Source: Glandiceps talaboti
Taxonomy: Eukaryota; Hemichordata; Enteropneusta; Spengelidae
Assembly (NCBI RefSeq): GCF_964340395.1
Contig: NC_135562.1
Span: forward strand, 5,361,134 to 5,425,133
DNA: 64,000 nt
Direction: 5' to 3'
The notes under the pieces were generated by a model, which ran no database searches, had not been told where the DNA came from, and saw only the letters and a list, made by a program, of their open reading frames with translations. Shown here piece after piece: positions 1 to 12,891 of the stretch. The position numbers were made by a program, and so were the translations under genes. Positions within the stretch are counted from its first letter, which is position 1. Each line of letters opens with the position of its first letter.

Positions 1-1290
1 AAGGTAATCAGTACTTAGGAGTCATGAATATTTATAATATATCCTGCTACTAATTATGCATATCTGTTGACTCCCATGAGACATTGCATGTCCATGGCAA
101 GGAAATCGACTGGAACAAGGTTCTACTGGGTATTTCTCACCAATCATGCGTAGGTAATCATGAAATAACTCTCCAGAATCCAAAAGTTTACAAAAACACA
201 TTTATTTCCTTTAGTTTAGTAGTATTCCCTTTTGAGGGGGTCTGGATAATGGATGCAATAGGAGACAGGAATCTCAAATAGATGTGAGGTCCCATGTATG
301 TGTACATGCAAAGATTTATAATCCAGGGAGTCGCGTCTTACCTTTGTTTCAAAATACTATGGGAATTTCTCATAACGACAACAACGCATAATAATAAGTA
401 GCGCAACCTTTGAAAATGTGAAAGTGTCACCAGTAATATGATAATTATACCTGAATTCTCACAGCATGCATGGACACAAAATAACTTTATTCAGACTAGT
501 GTCTCCGCTAATGATAGCTAAATTTTGTTGTTGTGAGTCAAAATGATAAAAATTGGCATTTCTTGTCAGTCACCATATAATAAGAGATAGGGGAACAACA
601 AATTTTGGTGCGTCACTAGAAATTGTGTGTGTCAGTGGTGTCTCAAATTGGCTTAGAGGGCACACTGATTCAGACAAATTATTCCAGGAACATCCTGTTC
701 ATTTTTTCTCATTTTCTCATAATATATAACTTAGTGTCATGCAATTCTATCACTGCATCAGATTTGAGAAACCTGCTGAGGCTGAACAATGTGACGTATC
801 TTACAATCTACCTGTTTTCGGTGAAATTATCAGAATTTGAAGTTGTGGAATATGTAGCCAATACTGCAGTGTTGCACTTAACAAAATACTTTTCTGAGGA
901 CACTTAGTGACTCTCACAACTGCAGCTGATCAATCACTAGTGTCATACGAATTAATTAAATCTGATTTAAGTCAACATATGTATCAAAATATGTAGGAAT
1001 AGTTCATCTTGGTTAGGATTTCAGTTTCAAACAAAACATGAAACAGCTGTTATGCATTCTGACATTTTATAGAGCACAAAACTTCAGATTTGATTCTGCA
1101 TATACTTCTATGTGTACAGTCATATTCATTGATGATTTTGACAACGTTTCACATACCTGGACAGTAATTACGAAGTCTGGTAAATATGTGTATGTGATCC
1201 ATAGCCCACAGGCTCAACTATCTGGCTTCATAATATCGATCGATCCAGTATATGTGAAGTTAGAAAGCTAAATGTAAAACCTCTGTGTTA
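1..1290. other. No gene recognised
   Basis: AT-rich unique-looking DNA. The open frames of 65-94 codons show no domain or paired splice sites. Confidence 0.5.
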
Positions 1291-1304
1291 CTGTAACACA
1301 TCCT

Positions 1305-1504
1305 ACATGTTTTCGTTGGGGTGGTAAGTACATTTGTACTTGTAGGCAAAATCTAGCTGATCAGCCCCCAAGTTTCCCCTAGTGTTTTTGTTAGGGTGGT
1401 ATTAAAGTAGATAAAATCTATCTTAGTTCCATAGTCATTTTACCAGCGTTCCCTACCAATGTATTTGTTATGGGTGGTAAATACAAGTAAAATCTATCTT
1501 CACC
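1305..1504 (+). repeat. Three diverged tandem copies, about 75 bp
   Basis: Units starting near 1309, 1383 and 1460 share TGTTTTTGTTAGGGTGGTA and AAAATCTATCTT. Non-coding. Confidence 0.65.
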
Positions 1505-3224
1505 AGCAACATTAATTTATCAGAAGTTCACCATCCAAAATTATGGTACAGGTTAATGTATAAAAATTTACCTGTTTTTTTTCCCCTCTGTTTATTAGGT
1601 TACATATACATGTGTACCCTCAAGCACACTGTGCATCAAAATATTCAGAAATGATTTGTTAAGCTTTCGTTTTTCCCAAAATAATTCATGCGGTGCTTAT
1701 GAAAATTGCTATACTTTTCAAACTGATAGTTTATATTAAATTTATAGTTTAATGGTTTTTATAGCATATTTCTGTATTACAATTTAGACTCACAATTCGC
1801 AGTAATCTAGGGCAATGAGACTACTAAAATGTATCTCGACTACCAGATTAATACACTGGTAGTCTGACAAATTCATGAAATCCAATAGAAAATTGTAGCT
1901 GAAACAATTCATATAGCTAAATCAGAGTACCATGCAAGTATACAGGAATTAAATTTGATTCCTGTAGGAGAACAATGTTAGAAATCATTCATTTTGATGA
2001 TTTGAACATTTTCTAACAGCTGAATAACTAAACAATATTTCATGTATATCTGTGGCTATGCAAAACAACAGCATATCCAGGCAGATAGATTGTTATTATT
2101 TCATATAAATCGTTTCATGTATATAATATACAATTTGTCCAATCTAACTGTTCATAGTAAAATCTGAAATTGCTCTTTTCTAATAATTGTGCATTTTCAA
2201 ACTCAAAATTGACACTGTAATAGATATGTATAAGTGCAGATTCCTTTTACAATAGCACGAACACTTATATATGTACAACCAAGCTTACTTAAAAATGTTT
2301 CAAATACTATGTATTAATTCCCCCAACTTCAAAAAAAGAAGATAATTATGGTACAAAGAAAGGCAAAGTATAATTAAAACCAATATTTCCAAAGTAAATG
2401 ATGATCAAACTGAAACACTTGGGTCATTTTTCAACCTTTATCAACAAACCAGTTGCCATGACAACAGATTGAAAGAATATGTACACTTAATAACCAGCCT
2501 TAATGAAGATGGACAATTCCATTTTCTTGAGTAGGTGGGACAGGATGTACAGAGAAATCGCCTAATGCAAATTCATATTGGTGCCCGTGGCAACCAATAT
2601 TGCAATTAAGAATGTTCGGTTTAGCCTTTCGCTGATGACTGCTGTATGTTGCTGGTTTAAGATTTCGCCTCGGGGAGAAACTAGAGGCTAGTCTTTTATT
2701 TCAACCCTGACATTCTAATAATTTATCAGTTTAGCAAACTAATTACTTGGAAGTTATAAGTAAACTAAATGTATGTTCCATGTGCATCCGTGTACGTCAA
2801 GATCAAATTTATCAATACTGATCTCTGTTGGAATAATGCAGAAAATAATCACAAGTTATGATTTCAGTTGTCGTTCTCCAGTGCGTGACGTGACATTTTA
2901 ATTCCTAATATTATTAACTTTCTGACCTGATAATGTGTTAACAGGACAGAGCTAGTGCACCTATCTAACTTAAGACACCTTGTATTAAACTACCCAAGAA
3001 GGTATGAACATTTCTTACAGGAACAAAAATTAGAAGCAAATTTTCACTAACATCTCGTCCGTTTTACAAGCAGTGTACTACAAAGGGCTGTTATACATTG
3101 TAACGTCTAGTAAAGTTACGATGAAAATTTCTACACAGTCAAAATAATTTCTGGAAGTGGATCCTAAATTTCACTGACATCTTGTCAGCATTACCAGGGT
3201 TATACATTTTACTAGCTGTACACA
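1505..3224. other. No gene recognised
   Basis: AT-rich non-coding DNA. The only notable site is an X-box-like GTTGCCATGACAAC at 2452-2465. Confidence 0.5.
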
Positions 3225-3725
3225 ATTACATAATACTCCCCAGTATTTTTATTCGTTCAGCCAAGGAAAAATACAGGTGACCTAAGGGACCCTGTCGCTA
3301 CAATTTGCTAACCCTTACAAGGCTCGCATTTAACTTTTGGGCTTGGTAGTCAAATTTCTCCATGTGAATTGTTTCAGCTACAATTTGCCATTGATTTCAA
3401 TTGGTCTAACAAACTACCACATTATAAATTTGGTAATCAAGATACAATGTTTGATAGTCCATATGCCCTAGACAACTAATAGTTTAGAACCGTGCCTTAG
3501 GGGGTCACCAGCTGAATGAAGAAAGATATTGTGGAATAATACAATTTTACCCTTATGCATTATTTATGAAAAATCATCAAAAATAATAACAATTTGGAAA
3601 TCATATTTCAAGCACTACAGAACCATGACATAGACACGGGTTGTTGTGATGTAGAATGACATGGTAACATTATCCATATTTTCTGTTCAAAGACAATAAC
3701 CTGGCTGGTGCATGGTATATAATAT
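3225..3725. repeat. Repeat C copy 1, hairpin-ended dispersed repeat
   Basis: A left arm ATACTCCCCAGTATTTTTAT and right arm GAATGAAGAAAGATATTGTG are inverted relatives of each other. The copy continues rightward with ACATAGACACGGGTTGTTGT and CTGGCTGGTGCATGGT, both shared with 55557-55876. It resembles a MITE plus flank; no coding is evident. Confidence 0.6.
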
Positions 3726-4848
3726 GGGCTGCAATCCCATGTTACACTCAGACGCATAAAACGAGAAGTTAGTGAGAAAATTCAAGTCCCATCTTTAATA
3801 TTTTACATATTATTACTATCAGTACTATTATGTAGACATATGACGTAGAAATCAGTTAATTTCAGATAATTTTATATCATTATGAAGTGACTCACAGGAA
3901 ACTTAAATCATCTCATCATCATTTTTACCTAGCAAGGACTTCTCCTTATAGTTGGAAGTTCACTGACTTTTAGCTTACAGTTCTGTCTATTTAACCATCT
4001 TCAGGTCAAATTCTTGTAAAGGTTAATGACTGTGATATGATTAAGTTGGGTTAATACAGTAAACAGATATTTTTGCTACTAGAATATTTTGCAATTTTAG
4101 TCTTCAGCTAATTCTCAAATAATTTTCACTAATTACATGATTAGTACATTGTGTTCATGGACAAGAAGGCATTTTAGTCACTACTTATGTTAATTTTGCA
4201 TTTTTGTCTTCTGGTGAAATAAGCGAAAAAAAGTCTTCAGCAAATATGTCCATGTTTACAGGAACTTGCTACCATTGGCAATATTGTCCTTCAATATCTG
4301 TTCCTTAGGTTAAGTTACTTATCAATTTGATAGGTTTTTAAACCAATTCTTTCAACTTTTGTTTGACATCTTTACTACCCTATAAAATTATGGTTGATAT
4401 TCCAAAATAATTTTTTGAAAATTACATGATGGGGAAAAATTAATTTCTGTTCAAAATTTATGGAAAAAAAACGATGAAGTGAAAGTTTGATGACATCAAA
4501 TTCTCCGCAATATCAATTCTGTTGTTTCCTAGCAACAGTCATTGAACGTGCAATACCCAGGTAAGACAGTAATCAAACTGGTCTTTTTAAGATTTAATAT
4601 TCAATGGAGACAAAGAAACACAACAGGTGTTCACTGCTAACTTTTATGTCATTTCAATGGACTAATTATCTCACTTGCTATAAAATAAATTTTTCTTTTT
4701 CCTGTATTATTGAGCACATCTATGTTGATGGAAAGGCAAGGCTATCACTTTCCATTCTGGCCTCCTATGGGGCAAATTATTCTTTCCAATAAAAGTGAAA
4801 AGTGATTCCCTGTTGTTTTCTACAATCTAGTACCTTTAAGGGGGTCAT
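3726..4848. other. No gene recognised
   Basis: AT-rich sequence between repeat C and element A. Nothing coding seen. Confidence 0.5.
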
Positions 4849-6561
4849 GCCATTTTAAAACTGACGCACAATTAACGCAATTTCTTCGTTTTAGTTTAAC
4901 CCCCTCTCCCTTAAAATGAAATGTCTTAATGCGAAATGGGAAAATGAACGACCTGTCCTACATGTATGTATCATATACCATGACATCGATAAATGCAACA
5001 AACTCGAACTGCAATTCAAATTGTAAAACGTTTTACTGTCTCTGCAAAACATAGCTTCAACTGGAAATTGTATTTACCAGTTCTCATGCTTTTTAGCCTT
5101 CAAGTTGTTTCTTGTTGAGTCATTTTTATTCGCACATTTCCGTAATTTATGCACGTTGATTTTGACTATTGCACGGCGATGGTGATGAACACGTTGACGG
5201 CGGCCGTGGCTTTCACATGCATGTTTCAACTATCACATGAAAACATCTACAAATCTGTTTGGAATTACTAAACTATTGCTGAATAATTATTTCAAGCGAT
5301 CAAACTTCTGATTTTCACGTTAATAGAAGGATTGAATCAACATCAGTCGATCGATCAACTTGTTGTGAGTGATGAAATAAACGTTTGCAATACCACATTA
5401 TGTACGACACTTTAGTCCAAGTTTAGAAGTCACGTCAAACAAGTGACATCTCATCGGTAATTTCCGGATTTACATTCATATTAGTTTCACGTTATACCCC
5501 AACATGTCCAAACTTAGAACCTTCGCGTAGGTGGATTTTGGCAACGTCCTCTCCACATAGTCTATTCAAATCAATTATCGTGAAGGTCCTTTAAAAGTTG
5601 CCACTACAATTGAACGATCGACTTATCTCGTACCCACTTCGTTAACTTTCGTTGACAAGATCACATGTCGATACCTATGTAGTGGAGTGCAGTGTTGTTT
5701 ATATTTGTGTACGATGAATCTCATATCATCGTGTCTAAACAGCTAAGCCGTCTAGAATTTGGCATCAGGTAATCCTAAAACATAAAGCTATGTTGGATGT
5801 TTTAAAAACCGAGAGTTGCAGGTACAAGTAAATGAGGTAATGTCTACAATAAGTGTAATGCCTTGCTTGGGCTGTGGGCTTATCATCCTTGTCGCAAGAA
5901 ATTGGTTGACACGTGCGTTCGTCACGTACCATCATTTATAGTTGTGATGACCCAAGAAATACAAAAAAGTCTCTTGAATTCAGGAACATCTGTTTAGGTG
6001 TTGGTAAATAATAAAACCATGTTTTCGTAGCATTCAAGTGCACGGTTGTTTTTGTCATTCATTTATTGTACATCACTCCCTGACCAAGTGGGTTACTTGG
6101 CCATACGGTTATTTTAGAAAAGCATGCATCTCCCGCCATGTATGTCAGCAAAGTTTCTGACTGACATTTTTTCAAGACAAGAAAAATAGCATTGCCTCCT
6201 TTGATTCCATTTTAGTAAGAATCAAAAATCCTTATAGCGATTTTGACAAATGCAAAACGAAATGAACTCTTACCCCATCCCATGTGCATGCATGTATGTA
6301 TTCATTTACACAGCACCATGCACGCAGATATGCATGTACACAGGCATGCACACACACACACGCACCCGCACACACACACACAGAAACAGAAACACACATA
6401 CGGTATGTAAACACACGGTTGTACCCAAGCACACATATAGACAATACATGCATACAAACACAGATCCTTGCTGACTTAACAACGCCCCCCCCCCCCCCCC
6501 CCCCCTTTTCATACATTTTATTGGACTATACTACATACTAGTATTAACTATACCTTTCTCC
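4849..6561. mobile_element. Element A, second copy, inverted and truncated at one end
   Basis: It aligns base by base with the reverse complement of 10073-11768, with one indel of about 20 bp near 5360 and scattered substitutions. The outer inverted repeat (4849-4868) is present. The inner end stops at CTTTCTCC, exactly where the other copy has a run of 20 G, so the last roughly 58 bp and the second TIR are missing. It has its own run of 21 C at 6485-6505 where the other copy has a shorter G run. No coding capacity. Confidence 0.8.
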
Positions 6562-7188
6562 ACTTATATACACCATTAAAACAATTACATAGACTGAACT
6601 CCTTTGGATACAATTGAAAGATAAAACGAGTCAAAATTACTAATCTGACCTTCACTTAATGGACTATTCAGTCTATTATTTTTATACAGACCAATGCAGC
6701 TTTGAAGGCCATGCCAGGTTTTCTGTAGTAAAAGTGATGGCATACAGATGTCTTTTATATAAATAACCAGCTGTGGACAAATATATCCCAAATGTTATCA
6801 AACGCATAACTCTATTTTGTACTGCATGAAGACACTGACCTGTACTACAGAAACACTGTTAATGTTAAACGAACACATATTCAAGTTGTGACGATAAAGT
6901 TTGAAACAAAGAGTTTGAAAGAAATGAGTTGCATTTAACATGTATGTAAGTGTAACTTTCAGACATTCAGACAAATAGAGATACCGAGACCTCCCTAGAT
7001 CCCTCCCTCCCTTCCTCTACCTCCTTCCGTTCCCTCCCATTCATTTCTAGAGTGACATTTATTTATTTATGTATTTAATTTGATATTTTTTTTGCATCCT
7101 ATAATCCAGAGGGCTGGATGTGGCTCTTTTTTATGTATATCTTAAGTATTGTATAATTTGATAAGTCTACATAGGACACCTTGCGAAA
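6562..7188. other. No gene recognised
   Basis: Spacer between the inverted element A copies. It includes a CCCTCC-rich pyrimidine run near 6990-7040 and an ATTT-rich tract near 7060. Confidence 0.5.
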
Positions 7189-7321
7189 TAATAACATAAC
7201 ATAACATAACATAACATAACAAAACTAACATAACATTTATAACAAAACTAACATGACATAAAATAACATAACTTACATAACATAACTTTAACATAACATA
7301 ACTTTAACATAACATAACATC
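7189..7321 (+). repeat. (ATAAC)n pentanucleotide satellite
   Basis: Imperfect ATAAC/TAACA repeats with interruptions over about 130 bp. Confidence 0.9.
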
Positions 7322-7698
7322 TAGAGACACAATATACTACAAATTTATGAGTGTTAAAAGCTGTGCTACATATTTAATTACAACTGCATCCATTAAACTT
7401 GTATAAACTTATTGTAGACACTGTATTTTGATACATTGTATTACATTGTAGTACATCCAATATAATAACATTGTTACTTATTATCCATGTCATATTGTTT
7501 GCACACTGAGATAGATACATTGTATCAAATTACCCCTAGTCTTATGAATGTTATATCTGATCTGTACATTATTAATAGGAACTAATTGGCAAAGTTTTGT
7601 TGCAGAAGGCATAAAAACATCATGTGATATGATTGGTTTTTGCGAGCTATTCTGAAATGAGTAGTACCTTATATAAAGCAATGTAGCAGTATGTTAAG

Positions 7699-8060
7699 AT
7701 TATTTCAAATATTCTGGCATAAAAAATATAATTATACACCCAGAATTCCATAGGTCTCTCACAAGTTTTTCCAGCACAACAGATATGTATATACAAAGAA
7801 TTTCATCAGTTTCTGACCAATTATTTCCAATATTCATAACTTGTAAGCACAAAGGATATGTGTATACATAAAATTCTATACTACATTTCACAGATTTTTC
7901 AAATATTCATAACTCATTCCAGCTTTAAAAAGATGTATATAAATGACGTATATATACAAAAGTTCACAAATTTCTGAGCGATTATTTCAAATATTCATAA
8001 CTCATTCCTGCACAAAAGATTTGTATACACTATATACCCAAGAGTTTCATAACTTTCTCA
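7699..8060 (+). repeat. Diverged tandem array, units of 74-121 bp
   Basis: ATTATTTCAAATATTCATAA recurs at 7699, 7820, 7894 and 7981, each followed by ATATGTATATACA-like and TTTCACA-like sequence. An old local tandem array without coding. Confidence 0.65.
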
Positions 8061-8517
8061 CAGGTACTTACAAAAGGGTCAAAACCACTTGAACAGTTTA
8101 ATAAACGGAACAACAGTCAACAAGGAGTGGTATATAATGTAGCCTACTGTCAATACTTCAAATATCATCAACAATCCATTACTTTGTTATAAATTGAGTG
8201 CTGATAGCACCTGTACCACAAAACATGACAAAACATACTCCAAAGTTCACCTGAAGTACTTAAATCATGAGTCACTATAACGCTGACAACAAAGACTTCA
8301 TTCATGATTGTTTTATGGTTCTGTTTTACAAAGTTAGTGAAGCAATTTCAACCTTTAACACGTAGTTTTAAAGTGGTCGTAGTTTTAAAGTGGTCATATC
8401 GACTGGGTTTAATTTATAAAACAACTTGACTATGTTTTTCTACTTAATGGTGAAATAACATATCAAGTCTTTGGTTGTAATTCAATTGATTGCAAACAGA
8501 TGCAGAAAGTGTGAAGT

Positions 8518-8715
8518 TATTATATGTACAATAATTAATATTTTACACATTTTTTAATATTTTGCCATTTATTGAGTTACAAACAAGGACTTGGTATATG
8601 CATATGTTACTTCACTTTTATTTTCAAGTAAAAAAAAACATATAGTAAAGTTTGTATTATTGATTAAAAATCCAAAATAAATTCCCAATCTGCATCTGTA
8701 TGGTTACTTTAATCA
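8518..8715 (+). repeat. Repeat D copy 1
   Basis: It shares TTGAGTTACAAACAAGGACT and TTAAAAATCCAAAATAAATT with 44379-44575, and a weaker block with 37690-37830. Non-coding dispersed repeat of unknown class. Confidence 0.55.
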
Positions 8716-8737
8716 AATACTAAAGTTTCACCAGCAC

Positions 8738-9070
8738 AAATGATTGAGCTATAGTGGAATCAAGACGACTAAAAGCTTACAATCTAAGGGTTGTTGTTTC
8801 AAGCTCCAACATTGCCATTTGTTACTGAATTGCCAAATGAAGTCCTTGGGAAAGATTTGAACCACGATTGTGTCCAAGTCAACCCAGTTGCATAACTGGG
8901 GACCTGGTAGGATAGATGTTAATATGTGAAAGATTTCATCCTAAGCACTTACAGATGCTGCAATGGATTGTGTGCAAACGCAGGAGTTGATGAATTGTAA
9001 GGGGTGTTGTGCTATGATAGGTCTGTACTAGGGGTAATAATTGTGAAGTGCTTTGAACACATTTTACCAG
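8738..9070 (+). mobile_element. tRNA-derived SINE, copy 1
   Basis: The head has box A-like GCTATAGTGGA (from 8748) and box B-like GTTTCAAGCTC (about 8797). The body carries the family core GGGGACCTGGTAGGATAGA and ends GTAATAATTGTGAAGTGCTT. The body is shared with the copies near 21 kb. RNA polymerase III transcription is implied by the head but not shown; this is not a tRNA gene. Confidence 0.7.
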
Positions 9071-9658
9071 ACCTTCACCCTCTATTCCATGGCTCCCTAC
9101 CAGAAAAATGGTACAAAGTATTGAAATATATGTAACTTTTACCAGATTTCCCACTCTGTGGTTCCCCATCAAATTAAGGTGCACTGTATAGAAGTCTAAT
9201 TTTTTCCAAGTTTTCTTCAGTTGTTACCTGGGCTCCCAAAATTAGCTAAAACTCTGTTCTCACAGCCATACAAACTCCTGAGCATTCAACTCGCTATGTG
9301 CTTACATACATCTATACTTTCTCACTGAGGTAAAACCCAGCAGCCCTGAGGTAAGACGGTGTCCAACTTGTAAAAGAGGCTATTGTTGGTAAGGCCATTC
9401 AGGTACAGAATACATCACCTGATGCCGTACGCTGCGCTGCACATGCATGGTGTAACTAGTTCATACAATGACAGCCATTCATACACTGTACCTATACTGG
9501 TAATAGAAGACACTTTTACTTCATCATCACAAAGTATATGTCTTCAGGTTAAACACCATAAAATTCCAATGAAGTGTGCGTACTTGGAGAGTCTTCATAC
9601 AGAGGTAAACTAGTTCTTAAATAGCATCAAAAGGACACAAATCTTTATTTAGGTTAGG
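9071..9658. other. No gene recognised
   Basis: A plus-strand open frame at 9383-9613 has no domain and no splice partner. Treated as non-coding. Confidence 0.4.
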
Positions 9659-11800
9659 GACAATTTCACAATGTCACACAAGCTCAATAAACAATCCTCG
9701 GGCATCAACGCGACTGCTGAAGTCCACACTTCTAACCAAATTTTAGAAAACTTTCGCCTTCAACAATAACCGGTTCTCTATTTACTACTGAGATGTTAAT
9801 AAGTTGATTAAAATTCTCTGCTAATGTGATTTTCAATGCTGGGTTTCATTTTGTATTTTAATATGTTTACCATGTTTTACTCTGTATCAATCATAGTGGT
9901 GAGAACACTAAAATTTTCATCATGGTTTACATCATATATAAATCGCACTTGTGAGTGTTCATGTATGGGGAAGGGGATGTAGCCTTTAGCCTAAACAAAG
10001 AAAGTTCATTTAGGGTCATTTTAAAACTGACGCATGACATGTGTAATTCCTTGGGGGGGGGGGGGGGGGGGGAGAAAGGTATAGTTAATACTAGTATGTA
10101 GTATAGTCCATAGAAATAAATGAAAAGGGGTGGAGGTGGGGGGGGGGGGCGTTGTTAAGTCAGCAAGGATCTGTGTTTGTATGCATGTATTGTCTATATG
10201 TGTGCTTGGGTACAACCGTGTGTGTACATACCGGTATGTATGTGTGTTTCTGTTTCTGTGTGTGTGTGTGTGCGTGTGTATGTGTGCATGCCTGTGTACA
10301 TACATATCATTCTGCGTGCATGGTGCTATGTAAATGAATACATACATGTATACATGGGATGGGGTAAGAGTTCATTTCGTTTTGCGTTTGTCAAAATCGC
10401 TATAAGGATTTTTAATTCTTACTAAAATGGAATCAAAGGAGGCAATGCTATTTTTCTTGTCTTGAAAAAATATCAGTCAGAAACTTTGCTGACATACACG
10501 GAGAGAAATGCATGCTTTTCTAAAATAACCGTATGGCCAAGTAACCCACTTGGTCAGGGAGTGATGTACAATAAATGAATGACAAAAACAACCACTTGAA
10601 TGCTACGAAAACATGGTTTTTTAATTTACCAACACCTAAACAGAAGTTCCTGAATTCAAGAGACTTTTTTCTATTTCTTGGGTCATCACAACTATAATTG
10701 ATGGTACGTGACGAACGCACGTGTCAACCAATTTCTTGCGACAAGGATGATAAGCCCACAGCCCAAGCAAGGCATTACACTTATTGTAGACATTACCTCA
10801 TTTACTTGTACCTGCAACTCTCGGTTTTTAAAACATCCAACATAGCTTTATGTTTTAGGATTACCTGATGCCAAATTCTAGACGGCTTAGCTGTTTAGAC
10901 ACGATGATATGAGATTCATCATACACAAATATAAACAACACTGCATTCCACTACATAGGTATCGACATGTGATCTTGTCAACGAAAGTTAACGAAGTGGG
11001 TACGTGATAAGCCGATCGTTCAATTGTAGAGGCAACTTTTAAAGGACCTTCACGATAATTGATTTGAATAGACTATGTGGAGAGGACGTTGCCAAAATCC
11101 ACCTACGCGAAGGTTCTAAGTTTGGACATGTTGGGGTATAACGTGAAACTAATATGAATGTAAATCCGAAAATTACCGATGAGATGTCACTTGTTTGACG
11201 TGACTTCTAAACTTGGACTAAAGTGTCGTACATAGTGTGGTATTGCGAACATTTGATCGATCGACTGATGTTGATTCAATCCTTCTATTAACGTGAAAAT
11301 CAGAAGTTTGATCGCTTGAAATAATTATTCAGCAATAGTTTAGTAATTCCAAACAGATCTGTAGATGTTTTCATGTGATAGTTGAAATATGCATGTGAAA
11401 GCCACGGCCGCCATCAACGTGTTCATCACCATCGTCGTGCAATAGTCAAAATCAACGTGCATAAATTACGGAAATGTGCGAATAAAAATGACTCAACAAG
11501 AAACAACTTGAAGGCTAAAAAGCATGAGAACTGGTAAATACAATTTCCAGTTGAAGCTATGTTTTGCAGAGACAGCAAAATGTTTTACAATTTGAATTGC
11601 AATTCGAGTTGTTGTGTTTACCGATGTCATGGTATATGATAAACATACATGCAGGACAGGTCGTTCATTTTCCCATTTCGCATTAAGACATTTCATTTTG
11701 AGGAGGAGGGGGAAGGGTTAAACTAAAACGAAGAAATTACATTTCTTGTGCGTCAGTTTTAAAATGACATGGCTCCTTATTGAGCTTGTGTGACATTGTC
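9659..11800. mobile_element. Element B, about 390-bp TIR element interrupted by element A
   Basis: The left end GACAATTTCACAATGTCACA (9659-9678) continues CAAGCTCAATAA. The right end after element A is TTATTGAGCTTGTGTGACAT followed by TGTC (11777-11800), its inverted repeat. Removing element A leaves about 388 bp, matching the uninterrupted copy at 15991-16398. It is a MITE-like non-coding element. Confidence 0.65.
10015..11768. mobile_element. Element A, full-length 1.75-kb TIR DNA transposon (non-autonomous)
   Basis: It is bounded by 20-bp inverted repeats GTCATTTTAAAACTGACGCA (10015-10034) and its reverse complement (11749-11768). Each end contains TTAA, so a TTAA-targeting (piggyBac-like) element is conceivable, but no target duplication can be fixed. 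The interior has no transposase frame; it holds poly-G tracts, a GT/TG-rich microsatellite and AT-rich DNA. A nearly identical inverted copy lies at 4849-6561. It is inserted near one end of element B. Confidence 0.8.
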
Positions 11801-12891
11801 TGATCTTCCCTTAACTGTGCAAAGTTTCTTTTGCAACATTCATGCTAATACATAATAATTTTTCACTCAATTTAAAAAGGAATGTCACCCACGAAAATAA
11901 AGACATTTTCATATTAAGCTATCGGTTCTGGAGAGTCATTTCATGACTTTACATCACCTACAATTACTTGTAATTTCAGAGAAACATCAAGTTGATATTG
12001 TGCCTTTATGGGGTATCTTTATTGTGGGCCACATTGCATCACGGGAGTCAGCAGAAATGATTAATCACAGTTGAACAATGAATTTTCATGACTCCTAAGT
12101 GCTTATTCCCTTCAGTGTAAAACATTTCTCATGAATATTCATTTAATTGTTCAACCATGCACACTTACTTCTAGTGTATGCCTACTTATAACTTTACAGA
12201 AAGTTACAGAAGACTGCTTATACAGTTCTGTATCAAACAATTCCTACACCTAAGAGATTTGATCTATACCTTCAGACTTCGATAAACTTTTGGTTTTGAA
12301 GAAAGCTTGAGTTACAGAAAAAGAAACTTTGCTAAATATTTTACACCAAATACTCAAGACTGCATCTGTATCAAAGTTAATTCACCTCAAGCTTCTATAT
12401 ATAATTGATCTAGAAGTTTTCTGTTTTGAAGAAAGGTAACAGAAAACATCCCTTGTTTAAAATTTTACCCTTTAAACTTTGGCTGATTCTGTATGAAACG
12501 GTTTATACACCTAAATAGTTTCTATACAACTCAGTGTGTAAACCTACTGACTTCTGTTATTCCAAAACTTTGACGCATTTCATGGCTGAAAACACAACAC
12601 AATAGAAACACAGACCCCCTAGAGCTGAGATACTTGATGCTAATCAAGTACCATAGAGGTCACAGAAAACTATGAATACTAAATTTGACCCTGTCTTTTC
12701 ACTTTCACTGGCAGATAACTGTACCATGAGTTTTGGGTCATTCTGGGGCCAGGCACATGTACAATGTCTAATGGGTGGAGTCAGGTCATTCTGAGGTCAA
12801 ACACACATGCTGTGTATATATGTAGGACTTGAGAGAAAACTGTTTGTACTTAAATGACATCTCTGTATTTCAATATAATAGACCTTTCCAA
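11801..12891. other. No gene recognised
   Basis: AT-rich sequence leading to the THAP-like remnant. Probably old repeat-derived DNA. Confidence 0.4.

Noticed and set aside
6232-6541. His/Thr-rich and Cys/Val-rich frames, also at 10021-10425
   Set aside because: They come from CA/GT repeat and poly-C inside element A and occur in both inverted copies and on both strands.
8748-8810. tRNA gene
   Set aside because: Box A and box B are present but the cloverleaf does not form and the sequence runs into a SINE body.
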